Positions 1-9,349 of a stretch of DNA of 64,000 nt are shown here, piece after piece; the stretch's first letter is position 1, and every line of letters starts with the position of its first letter. A program made the position numbers and the translations under genes. The notes below the pieces were generated by a model. It was not told the origin of the DNA. It made no database searches and saw nothing but the letters and a program-made list of their open reading frames with translations. Source of the DNA: JANLQX01 sp031418775 (GTDB lineage Bacteria; Actinomycetota; Acidimicrobiia; Acidimicrobiales; JANYDT01); contig JANOJN010000215.1 in the NCBI GenBank assembly GCA_031418775.1, positions 1 to 64,000 of the forward strand, given 5' to 3'.

Positions 1-58
1 CGACGGAGTCCGACTGCGAACCCTCAGACTCGGCCGCCCGTCCCCGCAACCGACCCAT
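1..58 (-). CDS. Possible 5' end of a gene clipped by the window edge
   Basis: An open minus-strand frame begins with ATG at 58 and runs off the left edge after about 19 codons (MGRLRGRAAE...). A GAAGGG ribosome-binding site sits 5 nt upstream of the ATG. It points the same way as manA and lies 90 bases downstream of it, so it may belong to the same transcript. The fragment is too short to identify; the ribosome-binding site is the main reason to list it. Confidence 0.35.
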   Translation of the reverse strand, partial: MGRLRGRAAESEGSQSDSV

Positions 59-147
59 ATCGGCCCTTCAGCGTGCGCCGATCCTCGGCGGTGCCGAGGT
101 GGGTGAAGGCACGCGCTGCACAAAAGACGCGCAGCTTCGCACTCGCC

Positions 148-1329
148 TCAGCGCGCCGTCCACAACTGGGAGACCCAGACCACGCCCTCCCCGCTGACGC
201 GGACGTTCGCCCGCGGCATGCCGTACGCCGCCTGCCCCGCGCCTAAGGACAAGTCCGTGTCGGCCGACTCAGCGCGAATCGTTCCCTCGGTGGCGAGCAG
301 AAGCGTCGGCCCGTCGGAAACGGGCGCGTTCACTGCAGGACCGGTGACCGCGATCCTTGCCAGGCCGACCTCCGGTGACGGGGAACGGTAGAACTCGACC
401 CCGGGGTGCGCAGGGTCCACCGCCACAACCGTCATCGGCCAGGGTCCGGTGACGGGGACGAGCGTCTTCACCAGTTCGGGCACATCGACGTGTTTGGGCG
501 AGAGCCCGCCCCGCAGCACGTTGTCCGAGCTGGCCATCACCTCGACACCGAGACCGCTGAGATACGCGTGCAGATTCCCGGCTGGGAGGTAGAGCGCCTC
601 GCCCGGTTCAAGGGGGATGGCGTTCAGCAGCAGGGCGACCGCGACCCCGGCGTCATCGGGGTACCGCTCGGCGATCTTCCCGACCACCGCAGTCACGGAA
701 GCGGGCAGAGATGCGAGAGCGTCGGTGATGGCCGCCACGACGCGGTACTGCCCGGCCCGATCCAGCGAAAGAAGACTGCCCACGACGCCCGGCAGATCCT
801 CGGAAGAGCGGAGCTGCTCGGCGAACGAAAGGAGCGGCCCACCGACCGTTCGAAGCAGCTCCTGGCTTTCGGTCAGATCACGAAAACCGCACAGCACCTC
901 CATGGCGGTAAGTGCGCATATCATCTCCGGCTTCGCCCGGTCATCACGATACGAACGGTGCGGAGCGGAGCGGTCGATACCGAGGGCGTCCTCCCGTGCG
1001 AATCCTGCTTCGGCCTGGGCCGTCGAGGGGTGTGCCTGGAGCGAGAGGGGTTCGCCGATGCCGAGGATCTTGAGGAGCATCGGCAGCCTCGGTCCGTAGT
1101 CGGCGACGACCGCCTCCCCCAGCCAGCCGAGCGGATCCGACCGGATCACCTCCGGTAGCGGGAGCCAGTGGCCATCCACGTGAACGGAGGACGGCAGCGA
1201 CGGATGATCGCCGACCCACAACTCGGCCATGGGCTCACCCGTGACGGGCCAACCGAACTGGCGCGCCATGAGCGTCGGCGATCCCCAGGCGTAGCGCTGC
1301 ACCCCGCACCGCAGGCTGAAGACCATCAT
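148..1329 (-). CDS. manA: Mannose-6-phosphate isomerase, class I
   Basis: Interconverts mannose 6-phosphate and fructose 6-phosphate in the cytoplasm, feeding GDP-mannose for polysaccharides. The 393-residue length is normal for type I enzymes. The N-terminal pattern VQRYAWGS, the zinc-site motif SLQAHP (Q98, H100), the following KPE (133-135) and the late segment LPAGNLHAYLSG are the family signatures. Two consecutive ATGs at 1329 and 1326 could each start translation. The first overlaps the stop of the upstream hypothetical gene as ATGA, which suggests translational coupling. Confidence 0.93.
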   Translation of the reverse strand: MMVFSLRCGVQRYAWGSPTLMARQFGWPVTGEPMAELWVGDHPSLPSSVHVDGHWLPLPEVIRSDPLGWLGEAVVADYGPRLPMLLKILGIGEPLSLQAHPSTAQAEAGFAREDALGIDRSAPHRSYRDDRAKPEMICALTAMEVLCGFRDLTESQELLRTVGGPLLSFAEQLRSSEDLPGVVGSLLSLDRAGQYRVVAAITDALASLPASVTAVVGKIAERYPDDAGVAVALLLNAIPLEPGEALYLPAGNLHAYLSGLGVEVMASSDNVLRGGLSPKHVDVPELVKTLVPVTGPWPMTVVAVDPAHPGVEFYRSPSPEVGLARIAVTGPAVNAPVSDGPTLLLATEGTIRAESADTDLSLGAGQAAYGMPRANVRVSGEGVVWVSQLWTAR

Positions 1330-2117
1330 GACGGAGTTCGTCGGCCGACTCGCGGGTCACCCTTGAGTTCCGTGAGCACGTAGGTGGTGCGGAGAAGATC
1401 CCAACGGATCTTCACGAGGATCAGGTCGTCGCCCGTGTACCAGACGTGTTCGTCGGGATGTCCGTCGTCGAACACGTAGCGGTAGTGATGACACGTGAAG
1501 GTGCCTGCCGGAACCACGACGTCCTCCACGCCGAGTTCCTCGACGCCGTACGACATCGTCGACAGCATCGGTCCCGACGCGCCGTTCGGGAGCAGAGAGC
1601 TCATGAACGCGGTGTGGCCGACCGAGTCCGAGGGAACGCCCCGGGGTTGGTAGCCCCCCAGATGCCAGACATCACACGCCACGGGATGGGCGCCGAACGA
1701 CGTTGCGTGTTCACCCTGATCGCCGGGGCGTCGTCCGATGCGTTGCGACACACGTCCACCGTCGGCCATCAGCGTCTCGCACTCGGCCCTGTCGTCGACG
1801 AAGCGGAACCAGCCCGACCCGGTGAACGCGCCGCGCACGCTGAGTCGGATCGATGCATCGAGCGGGCGCCAACCGGCGTCGACGGCGTAGACCACATGGC
1901 GCTCCACCTGCGAGTCGTCGATCTCGCAACGAGCGGTCAGTGTGCGGGAGCCATCGGGAGACACCGACACCGATACCCACTCCCTCCCCCGCTCAAACGG
2001 CACCGGCTCGTCACCCATCTCTCCGGGAAGTCCGTCGTGCACGTAGGAGATGCGGGACCGGTACGTCCGCCACGGCACCGAGACCACAGGTGATCCACTC
2101 GGCACGGGAACGCTCAT
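1326..2117 (-). CDS. Hypothetical protein, 263 aa, upstream of manA
   Basis: I do not recognise this family. It looks soluble, with no signal peptide or membrane segment, and is rich in beta-prone stretches. The C-terminal part (VPAGTFTCHHYRYVF, then WYTGDDLILVKIRWD) resembles the lipocalin- or DUF3108-like barrels found in other bacteria, but this is only an impression. The start at 2117 has GAGG 2 to 3 nt upstream. The stop overlaps the manA ATG (ATGA), so the two are probably co-translated. Confidence 0.8.
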   Translation of the reverse strand: MSVPVPSGSPVVSVPWRTYRSRISYVHDGLPGEMGDEPVPFERGREWVSVSVSPDGSRTLTARCEIDDSQVERHVVYAVDAGWRPLDASIRLSVRGAFTGSGWFRFVDDRAECETLMADGGRVSQRIGRRPGDQGEHATSFGAHPVACDVWHLGGYQPRGVPSDSVGHTAFMSSLLPNGASGPMLSTMSYGVEELGVEDVVVPAGTFTCHHYRYVFDDGHPDEHVWYTGDDLILVKIRWDLLRTTYVLTELKGDPRVGRRTPS

Positions 2118-2154
2118 CGCCTCAAGACTCGCGCAAACGCCGAACCCCGGAGGA

Positions 2155-2835
2155 TCAGAGCGGCTTGGCCACGGCGAGGAAGACGCTGATGACGAGCACG
2201 CCCCAGATCGCGAAGACCGGTGGATAGAGCGAACGGATCATCCGGTCGAGGGCGTCGAAGTCCGACGGTGTCGCGTCGTCGCGGAGCGTGGCGCCGAACA
2301 CCGGTCCGGCTTCGCGCATGAGGAAACGAATGCACAAGCCACAGAAGATGGTGAACGCGAACAGCAGCACTTTCCACCGCAACCAGAGGGGTCCGACCGG
2401 GCCATCGTCGGGCCCGGCGATGAAGCTGGCCACCGTCGACCCGCTGAAAACAACGACGAGGACGACTCGAAGCACCGTGTCGAATCGGGCGAACGGGACG
2501 GCAAGCCGACCCAGGCCGTGGTGTTGGCGCACGACGAATCCTGCCCACACCAGGCACAGCACGGCGATGAGCCAACCGAGTGGCGCGCCATAGGACGGTG
2601 CCACGCCCCAACCGAGATGGGCGAGCGTGAGCCCGAGCGGAATAGTTGCCAGCATCGACACTCGGGGACCGAGATCGAGAATGCCGAGAAGCTTGAGGAA
2701 CTGCCCACGCGCCTCGGCCGATAGCAACCGATTCCGGGCGAGCCATGCGCAGGTGAACACGCCCAGGTCGACCCCGAGCCACGTCGCCATCGAGAGGATG
2801 TGCAGGAGTTTTATCACGTTGTAGGCGCCGAACAC
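2155..2835 (-). CDS. Integral membrane protein, tandem paralogue B
   Basis: 226 residues with about six hydrophobic helices. It begins FGAYNVIKLLHILSMATWLG, a pattern seen in DUF2269 and CopD-like membrane families in which an early His sits in the first helix. It is clearly paralogous to the gene immediately upstream: shared early LHILxxxxWLGxDxGxFT, a central LGPRxxxL, and a WLxWKVLLFA segment near residue 150. Translation starts at GTG 2835, one base after the upstream stop, with a G-rich ribosome-binding site inside the end of that gene. The function is unknown; a transport or redox membrane role is possible. Confidence 0.8.
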   Translation of the reverse strand: MFGAYNVIKLLHILSMATWLGVDLGVFTCAWLARNRLLSAEARGQFLKLLGILDLGPRVSMLATIPLGLTLAHLGWGVAPSYGAPLGWLIAVLCLVWAGFVVRQHHGLGRLAVPFARFDTVLRVVLVVVFSGSTVASFIAGPDDGPVGPLWLRWKVLLFAFTIFCGLCIRFLMREAGPVFGATLRDDATPSDFDALDRMIRSLYPPVFAIWGVLVISVFLAVAKPL

Positions 2836-2836
2836 C

Positions 2837-3556
2837 TCAGCCCCCCGGCTTCATCACGGCGAGCGCGCTCATGGCGATGAGCAATGTCCAGATGACGACC
2901 ACGCACGCCTTCAGCGGCACGGCTTGCTTGGCCAACGCCAGCTCGCGTTCAGGGGTGGAACCACCCGTGGCGATTCCGACGATCGTCGTGCCGAGCTTGG
3001 GGAGCAGGAGCCGGATGACCACGCCATCGGCGACGATGCCGGCGAACAGCAACACCTTCCAGGCGAGCCAATCGGCGCCGATGATCCCCCCGTCGCCGTC
3101 GGTCGCCAGCGAGGTGATCGCGGCGAGCACGAGTGCGGCGGCAACACCGACTCGCCACCACAGATCAACCACCTTGAACGTCGCCACGAAGCGCAACGCC
3201 CACGAGGGACGATCCGCACCGGCCGGGGCGTGTGCAACCCAGAACTGCATCCACACCCCTGCGAACCAGGCGATCCCGATCACGGCGGCGGCCCAGGCCA
3301 AAACCGCGCCCGCCGCGCCGCCAAAGCCCCAGTCGCCCATGTGCGAGAGCGACAGGCCGAGCATCAAGAGCAGCACGAGGGCCGAGCGGGGTCCCTGATC
3401 CAGGAGGTCCGACAACCGACTCATCGACAGTCGGGTGGGGACGCTGAGCGACGTGTCGAGCAGACGATTGAAGCTGGTGAAGGTTCCGATGTCGGTGCCG
3501 AGCCAGACGATCACCAGCAGGATGTGGACCGCCTTTAGGGCGTCATACGCGCGCAT
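2837..3556 (-). CDS. Integral membrane protein, tandem paralogue A
   Basis: 239 residues and about six membrane helices, with the same framework as the downstream paralogue: KAVHILLVIVWLGTDIGTFTSF at the N-terminus, LDQGPRSALVLLLMLG, and WLAWKVLLFAG. The conserved His in helix 1 and the duplicated WK motif suggest the two proteins pair into a heterodimer, but this is inferred. It lies 6 bases after the MDR oxidoreductase stop, so the three genes probably form one transcript. Confidence 0.8.
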   Translation of the reverse strand: MRAYDALKAVHILLVIVWLGTDIGTFTSFNRLLDTSLSVPTRLSMSRLSDLLDQGPRSALVLLLMLGLSLSHMGDWGFGGAAGAVLAWAAAVIGIAWFAGVWMQFWVAHAPAGADRPSWALRFVATFKVVDLWWRVGVAAALVLAAITSLATDGDGGIIGADWLAWKVLLFAGIVADGVVIRLLLPKLGTTIVGIATGGSTPERELALAKQAVPLKACVVVIWTLLIAMSALAVMKPGG

Positions 3557-3562
3557 ATCGAC

Positions 3563-4498
3563 CTACGGAACGAGCAGGGAACGGCCGTCGGAAGAAGCGC
3601 TGGCGAATGCGGCGGCGGCTTCGGCGAGCGGATGGGTCGACGCCACGACGGGACGGACGGTTCCGGCGGCGAGGGCTCCCAACGCCATCCTCGCCGAGGC
3701 CATGAACACCGGTTCGGCGATCGCATGCTCGTTCACTCCGAGGATGCGGTGTTCGGCGATCATGAGCAGCGGAAGCACAAAGGAGATCACGGCGCCGGCC
3801 GGATATCCCAGGAACACGTGGCGACAGCGGTAGGCCCCGGCCCGGATCGCCGCGGTGAACACATCCCCGCCGACGGGGTCGATGATGACGTTCGCGCCGA
3901 GCCCGGCCAGTTCGTCGTACCCGACGACCCGAACACCTGCGGGAACGTCGAGGTCGGCAGGCCGACGTGATGCGGCGATCACCTCAGCCCCGGCCGCCAC
4001 GCCGAGCGCCACCGCGGCGCGGCCGACACCACCGTTGGCGCCGAGCACGAGCAGCCGCTCCCCGGAAACGAGCGCGGCGTGATCGTTCAGCAGCAGGTAC
4101 GCCGTGGTGGTGGTCTCCGCGCCGGCCGCGGCCACGAGCGGATCGAGCCCCGCGGGGAGCGGGAGGCACGCCGAGACCGGCGCCAGGAACCGGTCGGCGA
4201 AGCACCCTGGACGCCCGAATCCCATCCGGTGGTGTCCACCCTGAACCGACACCAACGAACCGTCGGCAAGTCGACCCACCGCCGACACTCCCGGCTGGTA
4301 AGGCGCAGAGCCGGCCGGAGGGAACCTTCCCGCAGCGATCTGGCGGTCGAGGGGAACGACGTCGGCGGCCACGAGTTCCACCTCCAGCAACTCTTCGTCG
4401 CCGAACGGGGAGCCGTCGAGGACCGCCGAGCCGACCGTGAGCGTCGGCGGCTCTCCCATGTGCTCCACGAGCACCCGTCGAACCGTTGGTGCGGACAT
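3563..4498 (-). CDS. MDR-family quinone/alcohol oxidoreductase
   Basis: 311 residues. An N-terminal GroES-like fold is followed by a Rossmann domain with LGANGGVGRAAVALG near residue 150, which should bind NAD(P)H. I see no GHE or catalytic-zinc pattern, so it more likely belongs to the zinc-independent quinone-oxidoreductase branch. I place the start at ATG 4498 (MSAPTVRRV), with GGAAGG about 10 nt upstream; GTG 4507 is an alternative. It heads the minus-strand group and is divergent from the flavin oxidoreductase at 4659. Confidence 0.85.
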   Translation of the reverse strand: MSAPTVRRVLVEHMGEPPTLTVGSAVLDGSPFGDEELLEVELVAADVVPLDRQIAAGRFPPAGSAPYQPGVSAVGRLADGSLVSVQGGHHRMGFGRPGCFADRFLAPVSACLPLPAGLDPLVAAAGAETTTTAYLLLNDHAALVSGERLLVLGANGGVGRAAVALGVAAGAEVIAASRRPADLDVPAGVRVVGYDELAGLGANVIIDPVGGDVFTAAIRAGAYRCRHVFLGYPAGAVISFVLPLLMIAEHRILGVNEHAIAEPVFMASARMALGALAAGTVRPVVASTHPLAEAAAAFASASSDGRSLLVP

Positions 4499-4523
4499 GA
4501 CCTCCACCCTTCCACACGATCCC

Positions 4524-4544
4524 GGACTGTTCCACCTGGTGGAC
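4524..4544. promoter_or_regulatory. Palindrome in the divergent promoter region
   Basis: TCCACC-T-GGTGGA at 4531-4543 is a perfect 6-bp dyad lying in the 160-base gap between the divergent oxidoreductase genes. It is preceded by ACTG, giving ACTGTTCCA. The same ACTGTTCCA string occurs upstream of the ABC substrate-binding gene at about 9329. A repressor site for the 4.6-14.5 kb block is plausible but unproven. Confidence 0.4.
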
Positions 4545-4658
4545 TGCCGTCCCGCTCAGCGAAACACTGGATGACTCCGGATTACGCTCGACTTCTCAGG
4601 TGCCGGAAACCCCCGGCATCCGACGATCGTGCGCACCAGATGCGGGAAGGGAGGGACC

Positions 4659-5693
4659 GTGGAGTTCGGCATCAGCCTGTCTCTGGCCCGTATCCCCCTT
4701 CCCCGGGCGATGCCGCTGGCATCGCTCGCCGAACGATGCGGCTTCCCTACCGTTTCCGTCGGCGAAGCCGCCCATGACTCGTTCGCCGCAGCCACGGCCA
4801 TGGCCACGTCGACGGAGACCACCCGCATCATGACCGGGGTGACGACGTGGGTCCGGCCACCGATCCTCACGGCGACGGCGGCTGCCACCGTCGACGAGAT
4901 CAGCGGCGGGCGATTCACCCTCGGACTCGGGACCATGCCCGACCACTGGAATCGCGATCACTACGGCATCGACCCGTCGAAGCCATTGGAACGTATGCGC
5001 GAATACGTCGAGGTGATCCGACGCGCGCTCAGCGCCCCGACAGGAAGCACGGTCGACTACGACGGGACACGCTTCTCCGTGCGCGGCTACCGGCGGGCAA
5101 CCCAGCCCCTACGGGCGGCCGTTCCAATCGTGCTCGCGGCAACCCGCCCCGGAATGGCCCGCCTCGCCGGCGAGATCGCCGACGGTGTCTACTTCAACGT
5201 CATCCACACGATTTCGGGGCTCCGCGACTCGCTCGTCCCAGCCGTCGATCAGGGAGAACAGCGCCGTTCAATGGCGGTCAAGCGCACCGAACGGATACTG
5301 ATGCTCCGATGTTCGATCGACGACGACGCCGACCTCGCATGGGAACGCCTCCGTGAGAGCTTGCGCATGTACCTCGGTGTCCCGTACCTCGCCGACGTCG
5401 CCCGCGTCGCGGGGTTCGACGTGGGGCCCGCCATGGCTCTGGCACGGGAAGGCCGACTCGATGACGCCGTTCGGGCGATCCCGATGGAACTGGTGCAGCA
5501 GATGGGCATCGCCGGAACAGCACGCTCGTGTCGAGACCAGCTCGGCCGCTATCGCGGGAGCGTCGACACCGTGGTGTTCGCACCCCCGAGTGGCCTCGAC
5601 GCGGATGTCGGCGTCGAACAGATCACCCGCATCCTCGAGGCCGACTGGTTCCACACCACGTCGGTGGAAAGCACGCCCCCCGATGCCTCCTGA
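4659..5693 (+). CDS. LLM-class flavin-dependent oxidoreductase
   Basis: 344 residues with the luciferase-like (F420 or FMN) TIM-barrel signature: EFGISLSLARI at the start, TGVTTWVRPP, and EISGGRFTLGLGTMPDHW near residues 85-105. These enzymes perform F420- or FMN-dependent oxidation or reduction; the substrate cannot be told. I chose GTG 4659 because GGGAGGG lies 3 nt upstream and EFGI is the conserved N-terminus. It opens a plus-strand run of four catabolic enzymes followed by a transporter. Confidence 0.9.
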   Translation: MEFGISLSLARIPLPRAMPLASLAERCGFPTVSVGEAAHDSFAAATAMATSTETTRIMTGVTTWVRPPILTATAAATVDEISGGRFTLGLGTMPDHWNRDHYGIDPSKPLERMREYVEVIRRALSAPTGSTVDYDGTRFSVRGYRRATQPLRAAVPIVLAATRPGMARLAGEIADGVYFNVIHTISGLRDSLVPAVDQGEQRRSMAVKRTERILMLRCSIDDDADLAWERLRESLRMYLGVPYLADVARVAGFDVGPAMALAREGRLDDAVRAIPMELVQQMGIAGTARSCRDQLGRYRGSVDTVVFAPPSGLDADVGVEQITRILEADWFHTTSVESTPPDAS

Positions 5694-5740
5694 TTCGAAA
5701 CAGCCGACCGTGCGAGACCGCCGACCCCGTCGACTCGATC

Positions 5741-6961
5741 ATGCTTCCTGACCTGGGACCCGAAGCACTCGCGGGAATCAAGGTGCTCGACCTGGCGACG
5801 CTCTTCGCGGGGCCGCTGATGGCCACGATCCTGGGCGACTTCGGCGCAGAGGTGCTCAAGATCGAACACCCCCGCGGCGACCCGGCCCGGACGCACGGAC
5901 CGTCGAAGGACGGGGTTGCGCTCTGGTGGGCGCAGCTGGCCCGCAACAAGCGATGCCTGTCGCTGTACCTCGGAGCGCCCGAGGGTGCCGACGTCTTCAA
6001 ACGGCTCGTCGTCGATGCCGACGTCGTCGTCGAGAACTTCCGGCCGGGCACGCTCGAGAAATGGGGCCTCGGACCGGACGTACTCCACGCCATCAACCCG
6101 CGTCTGGTCATCGCGAGAGTGACCGGGTTCGGACAGTTCGGCCCCATGGCCCATCGCGCCGGGTTCGGCACTCTCGCGGAGGCCATGAGCGGTTTCGCGT
6201 CGATCACCGGAGAGCCGGACGGGCCACCCACCCTGCCGCCGTTCGGACTCGCCGACGGGATAAGCGCGCTTACCTTAACGAATGCCGTGATGATGTGTCT
6301 CTTCGCACGCGATCGCGAGCGTTCCGCCGGCGGGATTGGGAAGGGACAGGTCATTGATCTCGCCATCATCGAGCCGATCCTCACCGTGCTCGGCGCGCAG
6401 CCGATCATCTACGACCAACTCGGGATCGTTCAGCCGCGGACGGGAAACCGTTCGGTGAACAACGCACCGCGCAACACCTACCGGACGAGCGACGACAAAT
6501 GGGTGGCCGTCTCCACCAGCGCGAACACGATCGCCGAACGCGTGATGCGGCTGGTCGGCCATCCGGAGGTCATCGACGAGCCGTGGTTCTCGTCGGGAGC
6601 CGAGCGGGCGCAGCGCGCCGACCTGCTCGACGCCATGGTGGCAGATTGGATCGCCCAGCGGAACCAGGCCGAGGTGATCGCGGAGTTCGAGCGAGCCGAG
6701 GCGGCCGTCGCGCCGATCTACAACGTCGCCGACGTGTTCGAGGATCCCCAGTTCGAAGCCCTCGAGACCCTCACGACCGTCGAGGACCCCACGCTGGGTC
6801 CGGTCCGGATGCAGAACGTGCTCTTCCGACTATCCGCCACGCCGGGGCGGATCAAATGGACAGGACGCCCCATCGGCGCCGACAACGTCGACGTGCTCGT
6901 CAACGAGTTGGGCCTCACGCTCGATGATGTTGCGCAGCTCACCGCGAAGGGAATCGTATGA
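5741..6961 (+). CDS. CaiB/BaiF CoA-transferase family protein (type III)
   Basis: 406 residues. Begins LPDLGPEALAGIKVLDLATLFAGPLMATILGDFGAEVLKIEHP, the standard family III opening, with the catalytic Asp expected in the later TGEPDGPPTLPPFGLADG segment. These enzymes move CoA between organic acids. The start at ATG 5741 matches the family N-terminus, although the frame is open further upstream. The stop overlaps the next start (ATGA), so it is coupled to the cyclase-family gene. Confidence 0.92.
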   Translation: MLPDLGPEALAGIKVLDLATLFAGPLMATILGDFGAEVLKIEHPRGDPARTHGPSKDGVALWWAQLARNKRCLSLYLGAPEGADVFKRLVVDADVVVENFRPGTLEKWGLGPDVLHAINPRLVIARVTGFGQFGPMAHRAGFGTLAEAMSGFASITGEPDGPPTLPPFGLADGISALTLTNAVMMCLFARDRERSAGGIGKGQVIDLAIIEPILTVLGAQPIIYDQLGIVQPRTGNRSVNNAPRNTYRTSDDKWVAVSTSANTIAERVMRLVGHPEVIDEPWFSSGAERAQRADLLDAMVADWIAQRNQAEVIAEFERAEAAVAPIYNVADVFEDPQFEALETLTTVEDPTLGPVRMQNVLFRLSATPGRIKWTGRPIGADNVDVLVNELGLTLDDVAQLTAKGIV

Positions 6962-7794
6962 ACACTCTCGATCCAGCTCTGTCCGGCCCGGCGTCGGTCT
7001 GGGACACGCTCGCCGGTTCGAGGATCTACGACCTCGCCCAGCCCTTCGAGAGCGGGATGCCGCAGTCGCCGAACCACCCGACCTTCCAGATGGCACTGGT
7101 CCGACGTCACGGCGACGTGACAAGGCCCGACGGGGGATCGGCGGCCAACGAGATGATCGTGACCGGGTGCCACGTCGGGACCCACATCGACGCGCTCTGC
7201 CACGTGAGCCAGGACGGCTTGCTTTACGACGCCGTCCCGGCTGCCGACGTCACCAGCAACAGGGGCTTCAGCAGGCACAGCGTCGATCAGATCCCCCCGT
7301 TCGTCGGACGCGGCGTGTTCCTCGACATCGCCAAGCTCCGAGGGGTTCCCGTGCTCTCCGCCGGGGAAGCCGTCACGGCCGACGATCTCGACGCCGCTGC
7401 GGAAGCGGGACGCGTCGAGATCAAGCCGGGTGACGCCGTGCTGATCGGCACCGGATGGTCGACGCTCTGGTCGGACAAGGCGGCGTACGAGGGACAGTCG
7501 AGTGGCGCGCCGGGTCCCGACGAGTCAGCCGGAAACTGGCTCGCCGAGCGCCACGTGGCCATGGCGGGTGCGGAGACAATCGCCTTCGAGCAGATCCAGC
7601 CGGGGCAGGGTCACCGAACCCTGCCCGTGCATCGCGTCCTGCTCGTCGAGAGTGGCATCAACATCATCGAGTCGATGCGTCTCCACGAACTCGCCGTGAA
7701 CGACGTCACGGAGTTCCTATTCGTGCTTTCGCCGCTGAAGCTCGTCGGAGCGACAGGATCGCCGGTCCGCCCCCTAGCTGTGGTGATTCAGTAA
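6958..7794 (+). CDS. Cyclase-family hydrolase (PF04199, kynurenine formamidase-like)
   Basis: 278 residues. The metal-binding motif HVGTHIDALCHV near residue 80 is the family's HxGTHxDxxxH signature. The segments PGDAVLIGTGW and LPVHRVLLVESGINIIESM are also typical. Members hydrolyse amides or lactone-like bonds. Its place between a CoA-transferase and a MmgE/PrpD protein suggests a step in organic-acid catabolism rather than tryptophan breakdown, but the substrate is unknown. Confidence 0.9.
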   Translation: MNTLDPALSGPASVWDTLAGSRIYDLAQPFESGMPQSPNHPTFQMALVRRHGDVTRPDGGSAANEMIVTGCHVGTHIDALCHVSQDGLLYDAVPAADVTSNRGFSRHSVDQIPPFVGRGVFLDIAKLRGVPVLSAGEAVTADDLDAAAEAGRVEIKPGDAVLIGTGWSTLWSDKAAYEGQSSGAPGPDESAGNWLAERHVAMAGAETIAFEQIQPGQGHRTLPVHRVLLVESGINIIESMRLHELAVNDVTEFLFVLSPLKLVGATGSPVRPLAVVIQ

Positions 7795-7826
7795 GTGGAC
7801 AGATCAATGAGCCGGACGTCCGTCGC

Positions 7827-9269
7827 ATGAGCGGAGCGACCCTGGTCCAGCAGCTGGCAGCTTTCGCCGTGACGTCGCGTGACCACGGGATTCCTGGCCA
7901 TGTCGTCGACGATGCCCAGCGTCGATTGCTCGATGCGCTGGGGAATGCCTATGCCGCTTTCGGTACCAGGGAAGGCACCGGCCCGGAGCCGTGGGAGTCC
8001 GTTCGCCGTCTCGTGATCGGCTGGGGAGGGACGCCTGAGTCGTCGGCCATCGGGGTCGCCAGCCGGCTTCCGGCGCCGAGCGCCGCTCTCCTCAACGGCA
8101 CCTTGGCCCATTCGCTCGATTTCGACGACACCCACCTCCCTTCGGTGCTGCATCCGAGCGCGTCGGTCGTCCCCGCGGTTCTCGCGGCGGCCGACACACA
8201 GCGCTCCTCGGGTCTCGAAACGCTCATCGCGATTGCGGTCGGCGACGAGATCTGCAACCGCCTCGGGATGGGCTCGTACGACCCGTCGATTCGCAACTCG
8301 ATCTTCTTTGAGCACGGCCTCCACGCCACGAGCATTTGCGGGACGATCGGGGGCGCGGCCGCGGTCGCGTTGCTGCTCGGTCTGGATGCCGAAGGCGTGG
8401 CCAACGCCATGTCCATCGCATGCTCGATGGGGGCTGGGCTCATCGAAGCCAACCGCACCGGCGGAACGATCAAGCGTGTCCACTGCGGTTGGGCAGCGCA
8501 CGCCGCGGTGGTAAGCGCGCAGATGGCTGAGGCCGGTATCACCGGCCCGCCGACGGTGTTCGAGGGCCGATTCGGCTTCTATGAGGCGCTGTCACGGTCC
8601 TGGCACGATGCCGAGGCGATCGTCGGCGGGCTCGGCGAGCGGTGGGAGTTGCTCCGAACGTTCTACAAGCCGTATCCGTCCAATCACTTCACGCACGCCG
8701 GCATCGATGCCGCGATCGCGATGCGAACCGTGCACGGGCTCGACCATCGCGACATCGTGTCGATGGAACTCGGCCTGCCGGCACCCGTCCTCCGCTCGAT
8801 CGCCGAACCGCGGGACGAGAAGATCCGGCCGAAGTCCGGCTATCACGCGAAGTTCTCCGGACCATTCACCGTCGCCACGGCCCTCCTCGGCGGAGGCGGG
8901 CTCGGCGTCTACCTCGACGACTTCACCGACGCGCACGCCGCCGATCCAGAACGACTCCGCCTCGCTGCAGCAGTCACGTGTGTCGCCGACGACGCGTGCA
9001 CCGAGATGTTCCCGCACCAGTTCCCGGCGGTCCTCCGAGTCGTGACCCACCGGGGAACGACGCTCGAAGTTCGGGTCAACGCCAACCGAGGCGGCCCGGA
9101 GAACCCGTTGAGTTTGGAAGAGCTCGGAGTGAAGTTCTCCCTCAACGCCGGTCGGGCCCTCTCGGCGGCCGACGTCAGTGGCCTCCACGACGCAGCGCGG
9201 AGTCTGCCGTCACGACCCGGCCCCCTGCAGCTTCCCGCAACGGCGGACCCCTCGCCGGAAGTTGTGTGA
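7827..9269 (+). CDS. MmgE/PrpD family protein
   Basis: 480 residues, normal for the 2-methylcitrate dehydratase/aconitate decarboxylase superfamily. Motifs: NGTLAHSLDFDDTH, EVGNRLG-like DEICNRLGMG, GTIGGAAAVALLLGLD, FKPYP-like TFYKPYPSNHFTH, and a C-terminal region with PGFP-type residues replaced. Family members include PrpD, itaconate-forming CAD and citrate/iso-aconitate enzymes, so the exact substrate is open. The start at ATG 7827 precedes the conserved opening. It is the last enzyme before the ABC transporter genes. Confidence 0.9.
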   Translation: MSGATLVQQLAAFAVTSRDHGIPGHVVDDAQRRLLDALGNAYAAFGTREGTGPEPWESVRRLVIGWGGTPESSAIGVASRLPAPSAALLNGTLAHSLDFDDTHLPSVLHPSASVVPAVLAAADTQRSSGLETLIAIAVGDEICNRLGMGSYDPSIRNSIFFEHGLHATSICGTIGGAAAVALLLGLDAEGVANAMSIACSMGAGLIEANRTGGTIKRVHCGWAAHAAVVSAQMAEAGITGPPTVFEGRFGFYEALSRSWHDAEAIVGGLGERWELLRTFYKPYPSNHFTHAGIDAAIAMRTVHGLDHRDIVSMELGLPAPVLRSIAEPRDEKIRPKSGYHAKFSGPFTVATALLGGGGLGVYLDDFTDAHAADPERLRLAAAVTCVADDACTEMFPHQFPAVLRVVTHRGTTLEVRVNANRGGPENPLSLEELGVKFSLNAGRALSAADVSGLHDAARSLPSRPGPLQLPATADPSPEVV

Positions 9270-9349
9270 ACAACGTCGTCATGTGCCGTTCACACTGCTG
9301 CCGTTGTCGCTCCACCGCTTGTTTCGGTACTGTTCCATGTAGCAGAACG

